From Nitrospira sp. (GTDB taxonomy: Bacteria > Nitrospirota > Nitrospiria > Nitrospirales > Nitrospiraceae), in contig JAVYIN010000002.1 in NCBI GenBank assembly GCA_035968315.1, positions 1 to 64,000 on the forward strand: DNA of 64,000 nucleotides, given 5' to 3'. Both the position numbers and the translations under genes were made by a program. Below are positions 27,189 through 36,302 of the stretch, piece after piece. Each line of letters begins with the position of its first letter. Positions within the stretch are counted from its first letter, which is position 1. The notes below the pieces were generated by a model that saw only the letters and a list, made by a program, of their open reading frames with translations, did not search any database and was not told the origin of the DNA.

Positions 27189-29501
27189 CTACACAGGCAA
27201 ATCGAACGTAAACACGGCGCCCTTCGGCTGATTGTTCCCCGCTTGAATCTGCCCGTCATGATCCGTAATGATCCGTCGCACAATGGCCAGCCCCAGCCCT
27301 GTCCCGGTCTTCTTGCGCGTAAAATAGGGCACAAACAGCTTGTCCTGGTCTTCCGGCGCGATGCCGACGCCTTCGTCGGCAATCGTCACGACCGCCCGCT
27401 TCCGTTTCGTATCATACTTGGTCGTGACCCAGAGGCGGCCGGCCTGATTCATGGCCTGAATGCCATTTTCAATCAGGTTCACCAGGACACGCCGCAATTG
27501 TTCGCGGTCGAAATTCAAGACCGGCAAATCCTCATCCAGCGACACAATGAATTCGATATCCTTCTGCGCGGACCGGTACAGCGGCAGCACGTCCTGCACC
27601 ACCTCATTCAGCGACTGCCTCGCCATCTGCGGGGCCGGCAGGCGCGCGAACTTGGAGAACTCATCGACCATGTGCTTGAGGCTGCCCACCTCGTTCACGA
27701 TCACATTCGTCGCCTCGTCGAAGATCCGTTCGAAGTCCGGCGACTTCTCGAAGAACTTCTTGCGGAGCCGCTGCGCGGACAGCTGAATCGGCGTCAGCGG
27801 ATTTTTGATCTCGTGCGCGACCCGCCGCGCCACCTCCTGCCAGGCCGCGACTTTCTGCGCTTTGATCAATTCGGTCAGGTCGTCGAAAATCAGCACGAAC
27901 CCCAGATCCTTGTTCGCCTCATCCCGCATCCGCGACCCGCTGAGCCGGATCGTCACCAGCTTGCCCTGCACATCCATCTGCCCTTCCATCGACCAATCGT
28001 CCCGGCCATCCGCCTGCATCCGGTCCACCACCGCTTGAAAGACGTCCAGCCCGAATTCCTTAAAGACCTCGTGCGCGGAACGGCGGCGCACCCGCTCCGC
28101 GTCCAGGCCGAGAATCCGTTCGCCCGACGGGTTGAAGGTCGTAATCACACCGGTCCGGTCGATCGACAAGAGCCCCGCCGCAATCGTATCCACCACGGTT
28201 TCAATATAGGCGCGCCGGCGGTCCAACTCGGCGTTCGTCGTCCGGAGCGACAAGTTCGCATCTTCCAGTTTCGACTTGCCGCTATGCAGATCTGCCGTCA
28301 TGCGATTGAACGACTCGATCAACGTGCCGATTTCATCCGTCGCCTTGGCATCGATCTTCACCGACAGATCGCCATGCGCCACCGCTTCCGTCGCTTCCGC
28401 CAGCCGTTGGATCGGCACGGTAATGCTCCGCGCCACATAAAATCCGAACCAGGTCGCGCTGAACAAAATCATGACCGTCACGACCGCGACAAACAGGTAG
28501 GCCCCGGCCTTGATCGGATTCTTCATCGCCTTGAGCTGCTTGTATTCTTCGTACTGGCGGCCGATCCCCTCCATCTTCGTCAGCAGCGATTCCGGCACAT
28601 ACGCCTCCACGACCACCACCCCGGCCAGCTCGCCCCGATTGTTGCCCGCGGCCACCGGCACACCAGCCCGCACCAGCCGGCCGGTCTGCGCCTCCTGCAC
28701 GGAAGTAAACTCCTGCTTCCCATTGATCACTTGTAAGACCAGCTGGCTGATGGGGAGATCGAGCACGCCGGATGGCACCTCCGTATCCAAGGCCTTGGTC
28801 AGCGTCTCCATCTTGGCCGAAAAGACCTCGATGCCGGCCACGCCATACTCCATGCGTTTCCGCGCCATGGCCGCCACCAGCAGATCCCGCTGCTCGGGGG
28901 TGAGCATATCTTCACGGAATAGCTCCTGCCCGATCGCCCGTGCGCTATTGACCGCGAGCGCAATGTGCCCCGCATGCTGCATGCGCGCGACCTCGTACGA
29001 ATCCTTCATGACCCGCTCGATCTGTTCGCTGAACCAGACATCGACCGCCTTGTTCACCAGCCCGCTCGCCACAATCGCCAGCAAGATCGTAGGGATCAGC
29101 GAAAACCCAATAAATGCCGCAATCAGTTTGGTCCGGAATCCGGCGCCCACCAGACGATGCCGCCGCTCGAAATAGGCCTTGATCAAGTTGCGCGACAACA
29201 ACAGCGACAGCACGACAAACCCGATCAAGTCGAGATTCAACAGCAAGAGCACGAGCGCATAGCTGGTGGTCGGCAGGTAGGAGTCGGCTTCTTGGCCGCC
29301 CGGCACCACGATCTGGGAATAGTAGAAGGTGAGCGCCAAGCAGGGAATTAGCAGAATCAGGACGATCCAGACTGGGCGCAGATGCCGCATCTTCCGCTCC
29401 GGCTCAGACCCGCTCGACGGGAATCCCGCCGGACGTGACGCGGCGCCCGCCGACGGCGGAACGGGTGATGGGGAACGTTGAGGATGGTCCAAATCCGGCA
29501 T
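27189..29501 (-). CDS. NtrY-like membrane sensor histidine kinase
   Basis: About 770 residues. An N-terminal Pro-rich cytoplasmic stretch precedes two or three membrane segments (LVLLLLNLDLIGFVVLSLLL and neighbours) and a periplasmic sensor loop. A further membrane segment leads to a HAMP domain (RSITVPIQRLAEATEAVAHG), a PAS domain, HisKA (RVAHEIKNPLTPIQLSAQR) and the ATPase domain ([28 protein letters not shown]). This layout is NtrY-like. Several starts are possible (GTG 29534, ATG 29528, ATG 29501), none with a strong ribosome site. The partner regulator gene follows after 63 bases. Confidence 0.9.
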   Translation of the reverse strand: MPDLDHPQRSPSPVPPSAGAASRPAGFPSSGSEPERKMRHLRPVWIVLILLIPCLALTFYYSQIVVPGGQEADSYLPTTSYALVLLLLNLDLIGFVVLSLLLSRNLIKAYFERRHRLVGAGFRTKLIAAFIGFSLIPTILLAIVASGLVNKAVDVWFSEQIERVMKDSYEVARMQHAGHIALAVNSARAIGQELFREDMLTPEQRDLLVAAMARKRMEYGVAGIEVFSAKMETLTKALDTEVPSGVLDLPISQLVLQVINGKQEFTSVQEAQTGRLVRAGVPVAAGNNRGELAGVVVVEAYVPESLLTKMEGIGRQYEEYKQLKAMKNPIKAGAYLFVAVVTVMILFSATWFGFYVARSITVPIQRLAEATEAVAHGDLSVKIDAKATDEIGTLIESFNRMTADLHSGKSKLEDANLSLRTTNAELDRRRAYIETVVDTIAAGLLSIDRTGVITTFNPSGERILGLDAERVRRRSAHEVFKEFGLDVFQAVVDRMQADGRDDWSMEGQMDVQGKLVTIRLSGSRMRDEANKDLGFVLIFDDLTELIKAQKVAAWQEVARRVAHEIKNPLTPIQLSAQRLRKKFFEKSPDFERIFDEATNVIVNEVGSLKHMVDEFSKFARLPAPQMARQSLNEVVQDVLPLYRSAQKDIEFIVSLDEDLPVLNFDREQLRRVLVNLIENGIQAMNQAGRLWVTTKYDTKRKRAVVTIADEGVGIAPEDQDKLFVPYFTRKKTGTGLGLAIVRRIITDHDGQIQAGNNQPKGAVFTFDLPV

Positions 29502-29638
29502 GGTGCTCGCCCCGCCCCACAGCGACATTGCCACGGCGCTGAGCCCACTATAGCGGAAACCCCGGGGAGTCTCAAAACACCGGCATGGGGGAGGCCCGGC
29601 GGATACGACAGGCCGGAGACGGGGAGATTCCCTCGGGG

Positions 29639-30028
29639 CTACGTCCCTGAGGAGAGGGCGACATACTTCATACGCAAGGCATACAGCATGTCCCGCAGCA
29701 CCATTTGCTCATCCGCCGTCAGGTTCCCTTTCGTTTTTTCGTCAAGGACCGAGAGCAGATCGATGATTTCTTTGGCCTGGGGAAGATTCACCGGCATGGG
29801 TTGCTGCTGGGGATCCAGCCGCTCGCCCATCAGCATCAACGACGAGGAGCCCAGAGAAATCACAAACGAGGAGAACGTCACCGGCATGGCCGGCGCGTGG
29901 CTGGAAGACCCGGCCTCCGCCGGTTGCGTCAGTGGCTTGGGGTCACTCGGCGCAGCCGCACTTGGAGCAGGCTCGCCACCTCCACCCCGCCGGTCTCGAA
30001 CGACAAAGCCCTCTTCCTGTGTCGCCAT
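29639..30028 (-). CDS. DUF1844-domain protein
   Basis: A 129-residue protein. The N-terminal 45 residues are low-complexity (Gly/Pro/Ala). The C-terminal part matches DUF1844: FSSFVISLGSSSLMLMG, LPQAKEIIDLLSVLDEKTKGNLT, EEQ-type end. The ATG at 30026-30028 has GAGGGG upstream. The open frame that continues upstream is antisense to mazG and is not used. The function of DUF1844 is unknown. It is divergent from mazG with about 125 bases between them. Confidence 0.82.
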   Translation of the reverse strand: MATQEEGFVVRDRRGGGGEPAPSAAAPSDPKPLTQPAEAGSSSHAPAMPVTFSSFVISLGSSSLMLMGERLDPQQQPMPVNLPQAKEIIDLLSVLDEKTKGNLTADEQMVLRDMLYALRMKYVALSSGT

Positions 30029-30154
30029 GGCCCCCTCACCTCTGCAACGTGCCGTGCGCGGTACCCTACCATAGGGTTCCCTCGCTCGCAAGCGTGCACC
30101 GGGCGTTGAAGCCACGCGCCAACTCGTTATAGAGTGCGGCAGAGGAGCGCGACG

Positions 30155-31024
30155 ATGTCCGACCGATTTACGAAACTGATCGACCTCATGGCAGCCCTGC
30201 GCGCCCCCAACGGGTGTCCTTGGGATCGCAAGCAAACCCACGCCTCGCTCAAGCCCTATCTCCTCGAAGAGACCTACGAAGTCCTGGAAACCATCGACCA
30301 TCAGGACTTCGCCAAACTGCGCGAGGAATTGGGCGACGTCCTGCTGCAAGTCGTCTTTCATAGTCAGATCGCCGCCGAAGCCGGCACCTTTACCATTGAC
30401 GACGTCGTTGAGCAGCTGTCCACCAAACTGGTTCGCCGCCATCCCCATGTCTTCGGTGGGAACGATGAGGCGGCCAAACCCGCCAACGGCGAACAGGTCC
30501 TGACCCAGTGGGAAGAGATCAAGAAAGCCGAACGCCAGGCGGCCGGAGGCCCCCAGTCCACTCTGGACGGCGTCCCCAAAGCCCTTCCCGCCCTGCTGCG
30601 AGCCTATCAGGTGCAGGCGCGGGCCTCGCGCGTGGGATTCGATTGGTCGCACGATGCGAAGGGACTCGAAGAGGTGTTCAAGAAAATTGAGGAAGAGATT
30701 GCTGAGCTGCGCGCCGCCCTCGCCCAGGCGCAGCCGGCTCCGGGAAGCGGAACCGATGACGTAGCCGGCGAACTCGGCGACCTGCTCTTCTCCCTCGTCA
30801 ATCTGGCCCGCTTTATCAAGGTTAATCCGGAAGACGCGCTCCGCCAGTCCACCAACCGGTTCGCTGAACGATTTGCGCTGGTGGAATCGCAAGCCGCCGA
30901 CCAACAGCGCGCGCTCACCGACATGACCCTGGCCGAAATGGATGCGCTCTGGGAACAGGCCAAGCAACGGCTGCGGGAACAGACCGCCCCTCATCCCTCC
31001 CCATCGCCCCAGGAGAACGGCTGA
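30155..31024 (+). CDS. mazG: Nucleoside triphosphate pyrophosphohydrolase MazG
   Basis: A 289-residue two-domain MazG protein that hydrolyses (d)NTPs to monophosphates, a house-cleaning role. The first domain begins LMAALRAPNGCPWDRKQTHASL and has the metal-binding EETYEVLE ... LREELGDVLLQ set. The second domain has a similar ELGDLLFSLVN motif. The ATG at 30155 has GAGGAG 7 bases upstream. The downstream membrane-protein gene starts 2 bases after its stop. Confidence 0.93.
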   Translation: MSDRFTKLIDLMAALRAPNGCPWDRKQTHASLKPYLLEETYEVLETIDHQDFAKLREELGDVLLQVVFHSQIAAEAGTFTIDDVVEQLSTKLVRRHPHVFGGNDEAAKPANGEQVLTQWEEIKKAERQAAGGPQSTLDGVPKALPALLRAYQVQARASRVGFDWSHDAKGLEEVFKKIEEEIAELRAALAQAQPAPGSGTDDVAGELGDLLFSLVNLARFIKVNPEDALRQSTNRFAERFALVESQAADQQRALTDMTLAEMDALWEQAKQRLREQTAPHPSPSPQENG

Positions 31025-31026
31025 TT

Positions 31027-31644
31027 ATGAGCGACGACCAGCACCCCTACGAAGAAGGCAAGCGCGCGGGCGCCCACCCGCTGGCCGTGGTCCTCGGCAT
31101 CCTGTTCGGCCTCTGGCTCTTTGTGGCGTTGATCGTGCCCAGCTCACGCAACAAACAAGCGACCGGCACGGAAGGGCCGGCCGTCTCGGGCGCCGAAGAT
31201 CTGGAATCCGCCCCGGTGATTTTTAAAGTTCAGACCACCGTCCGCGAGATGAATGCCATCGCCCTCGTCGTCCCGGCGCAGGCGACCGAGAGCCAGGTTG
31301 CCGGACTGCTCAAGCGATTGAAGAGTGAACGGCTGGCCGGGACGTTAGGCGACCTTGTGCCCGCCACCACCCCAGGCCATACATTGGGCGATCATGCCGT
31401 GGCGGATATCTATGTCTTTTCCGACGCGAAGTTCGCCGAACCCGCCGCCATCAAAACCCTCGCGCGGGGCGCCCATGCGCCAGGCACGCTTCTCCCCTCC
31501 GCCATTCCCTTTGAAGTGGCCATGGAAGAAGTGCGGGGCCACTATCGCATCGATCTGAACGACACCGGATCGCCCGATAAGGGGTCGCTCGGACTGGCGG
31601 ACGAGTCAGGGGTGCACTCCAAACACTTCCGGCGGATTTTTTGA
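31027..31644 (+). CDS. Hypothetical membrane-anchored protein
   Basis: A 205-residue protein with one N-terminal membrane segment (PLAVVLGILFGLWLFVALIV, residues about 18-37) and a mostly soluble remainder. The motif VFSDAKFAEPAAIKTLARGA and a charged C-terminus are seen. No family is recognised. The start is 2 bases after the mazG stop, so the two are co-transcribed. Its stop faces a convergent hypothetical gene 21 bases away. Confidence 0.65.
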   Translation: MSDDQHPYEEGKRAGAHPLAVVLGILFGLWLFVALIVPSSRNKQATGTEGPAVSGAEDLESAPVIFKVQTTVREMNAIALVVPAQATESQVAGLLKRLKSERLAGTLGDLVPATTPGHTLGDHAVADIYVFSDAKFAEPAAIKTLARGAHAPGTLLPSAIPFEVAMEEVRGHYRIDLNDTGSPDKGSLGLADESGVHSKHFRRIF

Positions 31645-31665
31645 GGACGGCGGCCGCGGCGGCCC

Positions 31666-32073
31666 TTATAGGCCGGCTCGTTTCTTGATCTCGTCTCTCA
31701 ACGCCGCCTGCTGCTGATCCAGCACCGCCAGCATTTTGGGAAACAGGTGGGCGAGCGGCCCGGTAAACGGATCCAGCATCACATCCCGCCGCTCCGCCAA
31801 CAGGCCTTCTTCCTCGGCGATGCGCAGCTTCCAATCGGCAATCGCACGGGACAAAATTTTGCCGATCACAAGCTGCTGTCCCGCCGACCCGGCCGCCGCG
31901 CCGAGCAACTGTGCCCGCACCACATCCAGTTCATCCGGAATCGACACCTTCACCCGCACCCCATGCGGCGTGGCCCAGGTCGGCCGTTGAACGGAATAGT
32001 CGTAGGAAAAGATCGGCTCACGCGGCTCGCGAAACGGCCCGCTTACATCGGAAATCGTCAGATTCGTGCTCAT
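31666..32073 (-). CDS. Hypothetical protein
   Basis: A 135-residue soluble protein with no recognised family. The N-terminal half is beta-like (RVKVSIPDELDVVRAQLLG). The C-terminal half is helical with many Glu/Arg/Gln (WKLRIAEEEGLLAERRDV, LDQQQAALRDEIKKRAGL). The ATG at 32071-32073 has GGAAGAT upstream; the frame is open further but without a ribosome site. No signal peptide is seen. Confidence 0.62.
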   Translation of the reverse strand: MSTNLTISDVSGPFREPREPIFSYDYSVQRPTWATPHGVRVKVSIPDELDVVRAQLLGAAAGSAGQQLVIGKILSRAIADWKLRIAEEEGLLAERRDVMLDPFTGPLAHLFPKMLAVLDQQQAALRDEIKKRAGL

Positions 32074-32316
32074 GGCTTCATCTTCCAGTAAAAACCACCC
32101 GCTGTCGCGGCACGGCCGTACTATAGAGTCAGCACTCCAGCGATGACAAGAGGCCGCCCAGCGGCTACTCAGCATAGGCCCTCCATCAGCACGCCACCTC
32201 GACAAGGACGCTGCATGAAAACAGATCCCCTAGGTGCAAGGCAGATGGCTGATCGCATCAGATTGATTGACCAACGTCCGATCAGGCGGTAATGTTTGGC
32301 TACCGAAGGAGAGACG

Positions 32317-32769
32317 ATGCTGAAGAGTATTTGGTTCTTGCTGATTCTCGCTCTGGCCCAATTCGGGTGCGGGTACCAATACGGGGATACGTACGAAGTC
32401 GAGCCCCTCGGCGACCCGCTGCGGCAGCGGCTGGAACGGGAAAAGCGAGACTTCGTCCAAATCGAGGATCTGGTGATTGGTACTGGTCCCGTCGCTGCCT
32501 GGGGCCGAAGAATCTCTGCCGAGGTTGAAATTCGGCAGGCCGACGGCCACTTCGTCTTCAGAGGCCCTGTCTATGACCTGGTTGGATTCAAGGGCATGCC
32601 CGAACTCGGCATGTATGACGAACGGTTCCTGAATGGCACCAGCAACCCAGGAATCAGATTGGGGCTGAACGGCATGGCTGTTGGAGGCAACCGCCGGATC
32701 ATTATCGATCGCAAACTCGTCTGTGAAAGTATTCCCGACGATGCCCCCCCCTGGCTAAGTGCCCCGTAG
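32317..32769 (+). CDS. FKBP-type peptidyl-prolyl isomerase-like lipoprotein
   Basis: A 150-residue protein. The signal peptide ends in a lipobox (AQFGC), so it is lipid-anchored. The remainder resembles the FKBP fold: QIEDLVIGTGPVAAWGRR, FRGPVYDLVGFKG, IRLGLNGMAVGGNRRIIID. The central core is longer than usual, and several aromatic active-site residues of FKBP12 are not evident. Isomerase activity is therefore uncertain. The ATG at 32317 has GAAGGAGAG upstream. It is probably periplasmic. Confidence 0.7.
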   Translation: MLKSIWFLLILALAQFGCGYQYGDTYEVEPLGDPLRQRLEREKRDFVQIEDLVIGTGPVAAWGRRISAEVEIRQADGHFVFRGPVYDLVGFKGMPELGMYDERFLNGTSNPGIRLGLNGMAVGGNRRIIIDRKLVCESIPDDAPPWLSAP

Positions 32770-33170
32770 TTGGGCCGGGCAATCATGGTCCCCGTTATGA
32801 TGTTCTCAAACAGAAGCTGATCGTGGAGGCCACCCTGACCGGGTCCTGCATTCCTGTCAGATTCTGGGCTTTCATTTGGATCTTCCACATGAATAGAGAA
32901 GTCTATTGTCGAACTCTGCCCGAACCCAAATTGGACCCCTCCGCCCCCACTTGGCGGTACTATCACTGATGACAATCGGCCTCACCTTCTCTCTTCAAAA
33001 CTCGCCAACTTCGGCTGAATATCCCAGTTGCCCCTTAGCGCTTCATACCGCCCAACACGCTGGCTCGCGGCCCGATACGCACCGATTATGGAGGCTAGAC
33101 CGCTGTGCCAACAGCTCCGTTGCCATCATTCTCCTTGCAACATTGATCTCGTTATCTTCATAGGGGTAAG
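32770..33170. other. Intergenic region with a possible gene remnant
   Basis: About 400 AT-richer bases before the toxin-antitoxin pair. On the minus strand, 32770-32975 reads as a protein-like stretch (VQFGFGQSSTIDFSIHVEDP, LLFENIITGTMIARPNYGAL). It then runs into a frame antisense to the FKBP-like gene and has only a TTG start. It could be the broken front end of a surface-protein gene. No other feature was found. Confidence 0.3.
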
Positions 33171-33404
33171 ATGTCCGCCATGAGCCTCTTAAGCCGTATT
33201 ACGATTAATCCTGAGCAGTGTGGAGGACGTCCCTGCATCCGTGGCATGCGCATGCGGGTGAAGGACCTCTTGGACCTTCTTGCGGCCGGAGTCTCTCAAG
33301 AAGATATCCTGCACGATTACCCCTATCTTGAGAAAGCCGATATTCAAGCGGCGCTTGAATTTGCCGCCGCGCAATCCGATCACGTCATGCTCCGTGCCGG
33401 ATGA
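33171..33404 (+). CDS. DUF433 antitoxin-like protein
   Basis: A 77-residue protein of the DUF433 family (VapB-like antitoxin candidates). It has the pattern RITINPEQCGGRPCIRGMR, then VKDLLDLLAAGVSQEDILHD and YPYLEKADIQAALEFAA. This is a small winged-helix-like DNA-binding fold. Its stop overlaps the start of the DUF5615 gene by ATGA. An ATG three codons downstream (33180) is the alternative start. By family it would neutralise the toxin and repress the operon. Confidence 0.85.
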   Translation: MSAMSLLSRITINPEQCGGRPCIRGMRMRVKDLLDLLAAGVSQEDILHDYPYLEKADIQAALEFAAAQSDHVMLRAG

Positions 33405-33733
33405 ACTTTCTAATCGACGCGCAACTTCCTCCAGCACTCGCTCGCCTCATCACATCCTGCGGCCATCATGCCGTCCACGTCGAAGACGCCCAGTTGCTGC
33501 TGGCCAATGACACGGCAATATGGGACTACGCCGTCAGCCATCAGTATGTGATCATCACAAAAGACGAAGACTTTAAGAACATCCTCTTACTCGCGACCAA
33601 ACGCACAACTCCCGTTGTGTGGATCCGAATTGGGAATTGCTCGAATACCGCATTGACCCAGTGGTTCCAGCCGCTCTTTCCGCAAGTGCTCGAACACCTT
33701 CAGCACGGTGAGCGCTTCGTCGAACTGTATTGA
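33401..33733 (+). CDS. DUF5615 PIN-like toxin
   Basis: A 110-residue protein of the DUF5615 (Mut7-C-like PIN) family. Acidic residues of the putative nuclease site are Asp6 in NFLIDAQLP, Glu/Asp in VHVEDA, and the TKDEDF motif. It ends with a conserved segment (VLEHLQHGERFVELY). It is partnered with DUF433 as in many bacterial toxin-antitoxin operons, overlapping by 4 bases. RNase activity is inferred from the family. Confidence 0.85.
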   Translation: MNFLIDAQLPPALARLITSCGHHAVHVEDAQLLLANDTAIWDYAVSHQYVIITKDEDFKNILLLATKRTTPVVWIRIGNCSNTALTQWFQPLFPQVLEHLQHGERFVELY

Positions 33734-33818
33734 TCGATAGCCGGACGGCTGTACACCAACAGAGTGGATGCCTTGGAGGGCGAACGGGATACCATACTGC
33801 CCGGATATTTTCTGACGG

Positions 33819-35273
33819 CTACTGCGCCCCCGACTGTCCGGCGAAATGCCGCATGACTTTTTCCGCGGCCACGGCTCCGTCACGGATGCAGTCGGGAATG
33901 CCGACCCCGCGATACCCCGCTCCGGTCAGCACCAGCCCGCCGTAGCGGCTGAGGGCCGCCTCGAGCTGGGTAAGCCGGTCGAGATGCCCGATCGTGTATT
34001 GCGGCATGGCCTTCCACCAGCGGTTCACCTCCGTATAGGTCGGCTCCACCGTCAATCCGCATAACGAAGCCAGCTCGGCGCGCACAGTCTTGAGGATTGC
34101 CGCATCGTCTTGCTGCAATATGCCGTCCCGCCCGACTCCGCCGATATAACATCGAATGAGCACCTGGTCCGCCGGCGCCCGATGAGGCCACTTGAGGGAC
34201 GTCCAGGTTGCCGCAATCAGCTCCCTGGCCTCCGCGCGGGGCACGATAAATCCAAACCCTTGCACGGCCCCGGAGACGGCGCTGGCCGGGAACGCCATCG
34301 AGACGGTGCCGGTCGAGGCATAGGGAATCATCTCCAGCAGCCCTCCCGCAATCGGCGTGAGCGGCCGCAGCAGATCGGCCGCCACATAGGCCGGTGTCGC
34401 CAGCACCAGACTTTCTGCGGAGATGGCCGAGCCGTCGCGCAAATTGAGATCGTACATCCAGCGGCCCAGTTGATGGGACCGCACCCGCACCGCATCCACG
34501 GCACAGCCCAGCCGCAAATCCACGCCTTGCTGAGCGAGCCTCGCGGTGAGGGCCGAGACCAGATCGCCGAGCCCGTTCTTCAGACTGACAAACATCGTCC
34601 GCTTCGGCCCCGTGCCGGAGGGAGGCGGCATTTTCTTTCTGGCCGCGGCCATGCCCCGAATGATGCTGCCATACTGCTGCTCCAGTTCGAGAAACCGAGG
34701 GAAGGTGGCCTTCAGGCTCATCTGCTCGGCATCGCCCGCATAAATCCCCGCCATGAGCGGCTCCAGCACCCGTTCAAACGCCTGAGCGCCAAACCGGCGG
34801 CGGAAGAAGGAGGCGAGCGACTCGTCGCCCTCGGCGAATCCGCGCGGGATTATGACATCGAGCCCCATGCGGGCAAGGCCCATCCAGCTCAAGAGGCCGC
34901 TGCGCAAGAACGGGCCTAACTGGCTCGGCACGAAGGTAATGAGGCCCTCGGGCAATTCATGCAACCGGCCGCGTGACAAAACAAAGGCCTTCTTGCCGGT
35001 TTCATTGGTATTGATGAGTTGATCGGAGAGCCCCAGCTTGCGGCACAATTCCAAGCCGGCAGGTTTCTGAGAGAGGAACGAATCCGGACCGGCATCGGCA
35101 ATCAGCCCATCCGTGCGATGGGTCTGAATCTTCCCGCCCCAGGTGGGACCGGACTCCAGCACCGTGCAACGGATCGAGAGCCCTGCCGCCGCCGCTTGCT
35201 CCTGAAGGGCAAACGCGGTCGCGAGGCCGGAAATGCCGCCGCCGACAATCACCACTGTGCGAGGAGTAGTCAC
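33819..35273 (-). CDS. hemG: Protoporphyrinogen oxidase (HemY type)
   Basis: A 484-residue FAD enzyme that oxidises protoporphyrinogen IX (or coproporphyrinogen III) in haem synthesis. The FAD-binding motif VVIVGGGISGLATAFALQE is at residues 7-25. A GGKIQTHRTDGLIADAGPDSF segment, typical of this family, follows. The C-terminal FAD-contact motif is LVLTGAGYRGVGIPDCI. The start is a GTG at 35271-35273, just after the hemH stop. It is third in the hemE-hemH-hemG set. With hemH downstream of hemE, the order does not settle whether the protoporphyrin or coproporphyrin route is used. Confidence 0.93.
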   Translation of the reverse strand: MTTPRTVVIVGGGISGLATAFALQEQAAAAGLSIRCTVLESGPTWGGKIQTHRTDGLIADAGPDSFLSQKPAGLELCRKLGLSDQLINTNETGKKAFVLSRGRLHELPEGLITFVPSQLGPFLRSGLLSWMGLARMGLDVIIPRGFAEGDESLASFFRRRFGAQAFERVLEPLMAGIYAGDAEQMSLKATFPRFLELEQQYGSIIRGMAAARKKMPPPSGTGPKRTMFVSLKNGLGDLVSALTARLAQQGVDLRLGCAVDAVRVRSHQLGRWMYDLNLRDGSAISAESLVLATPAYVAADLLRPLTPIAGGLLEMIPYASTGTVSMAFPASAVSGAVQGFGFIVPRAEARELIAATWTSLKWPHRAPADQVLIRCYIGGVGRDGILQQDDAAILKTVRAELASLCGLTVEPTYTEVNRWWKAMPQYTIGHLDRLTQLEAALSRYGGLVLTGAGYRGVGIPDCIRDGAVAAEKVMRHFAGQSGAQ

Positions 35274-35276
35274 GAG

Positions 35277-36221
35277 CTAGGATACCCGTGCCGATTCATG
35301 CGCCGCAATGACCGACACCAGCGTCTCAATCAGCGGAGACGAGGCATTGAGCATGGGGATTCGCTCCAGCTGCATCCCCTTGGTTTCGGCAAGCTCTTTG
35401 AGTTCGATATCGATATCGAACAGCGTTTCGACATGGTCGCAGAGAAATCCGATGGGCGCCACCAGCACATACCGCTGTCCTTCGCGATGCAGGTCTTCAA
35501 TCGCCGATTCGACCGTGGGGCCCAGCCAGGCTTCGCCGGAACGCCCCTGGCTTTGATAGGCAAACCTGGTAGGCTGACTCCCCAACAGCGCCGTCACCGC
35601 CTCGACCGTGCCGCGCACTTCCTGAGGATAGGGGTCGCCCATCTGCACAATCCGCTCCGGCAGACTATGCGCCGTAAACAAGACCGGCACGCTCCCGCGC
35701 ACGTCGGCGGGAAATTTTTCGAGCCCCTGGCGAATATTCTCCACGATGGCGGCGATCAGCAGCGGATGCCGGTTCCAACTCCCGACATAACTCACGGGAC
35801 AGGCGCTCTGTAAGCTTGCTTGCGCCTCTTCCACCTTTTTCCGATAGGCGCCGGTGCTCAGCGACGACTGCTGCGGCGCCATGCAAAAGCCGATAACGCG
35901 CTCCGGCTGCGCCTGCAGCAACTCCGCGTACGTTTCCTTGATAAAGGGATGCCAGTGCCGCAGGCCCATATAGACCCGATAGCGGCCTTGGCCGGCTTGA
36001 TTCAGCCGCTGCTCCAGCCTCGCCGCCACCTCCCGGGTGATGCCGACCGCCGGGGACTTGCCGCCCGTGGCGCGATAGCGCGCGCGAATTTCTTCGACGA
36101 GTTCAGGAGGGGTTGGACGCCCGCCGCGCACGTCCAGCAAAAATGGTTCGACATTGTCGAGGCAATCCGGCCCGCCCATGGCCATAAGGAGGACGGCGGT
36201 GACGCTCTGAGATTCTGGCAT
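35277..36221 (-). CDS. hemH: Ferrochelatase
   Basis: A 314-residue ferrochelatase inserting Fe2+ into the porphyrin. It begins SVTAVLLMAMGGPDCLDNVEPFL. The catalytic histidine is in VLFTAHSLPERIV, and the acidic glutamate/aspartate set is in GFLCDHVETLFDIDIE. The ATG at 36219-36221 has AAGGA upstream; a longer frame to 36287 lacks one. It follows hemE by 81 bases and abuts hemG. Confidence 0.93.
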   Translation of the reverse strand: MPESQSVTAVLLMAMGGPDCLDNVEPFLLDVRGGRPTPPELVEEIRARYRATGGKSPAVGITREVAARLEQRLNQAGQGRYRVYMGLRHWHPFIKETYAELLQAQPERVIGFCMAPQQSSLSTGAYRKKVEEAQASLQSACPVSYVGSWNRHPLLIAAIVENIRQGLEKFPADVRGSVPVLFTAHSLPERIVQMGDPYPQEVRGTVEAVTALLGSQPTRFAYQSQGRSGEAWLGPTVESAIEDLHREGQRYVLVAPIGFLCDHVETLFDIDIELKELAETKGMQLERIPMLNASSPLIETLVSVIAAHESARVS

Positions 36222-36302
36222 ACCAATCCTTAGACTAGAGGCACGCGGCGAACGGCTAGGGGGCAGGGGGGCCGCTCCAGCGTTCACCCTCTCGCCACGT
36301 GC

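Noticed and set aside
27168-28736. A 522-codon plus-strand frame
   Set aside because: It is antisense to the NtrY-like kinase and has shadow-type composition without any family motif.
30029-30994. Upstream extension of the DUF1844 gene frame
   Set aside because: It is antisense to mazG. The start at 30028 has a ribosome site and fits the domain.
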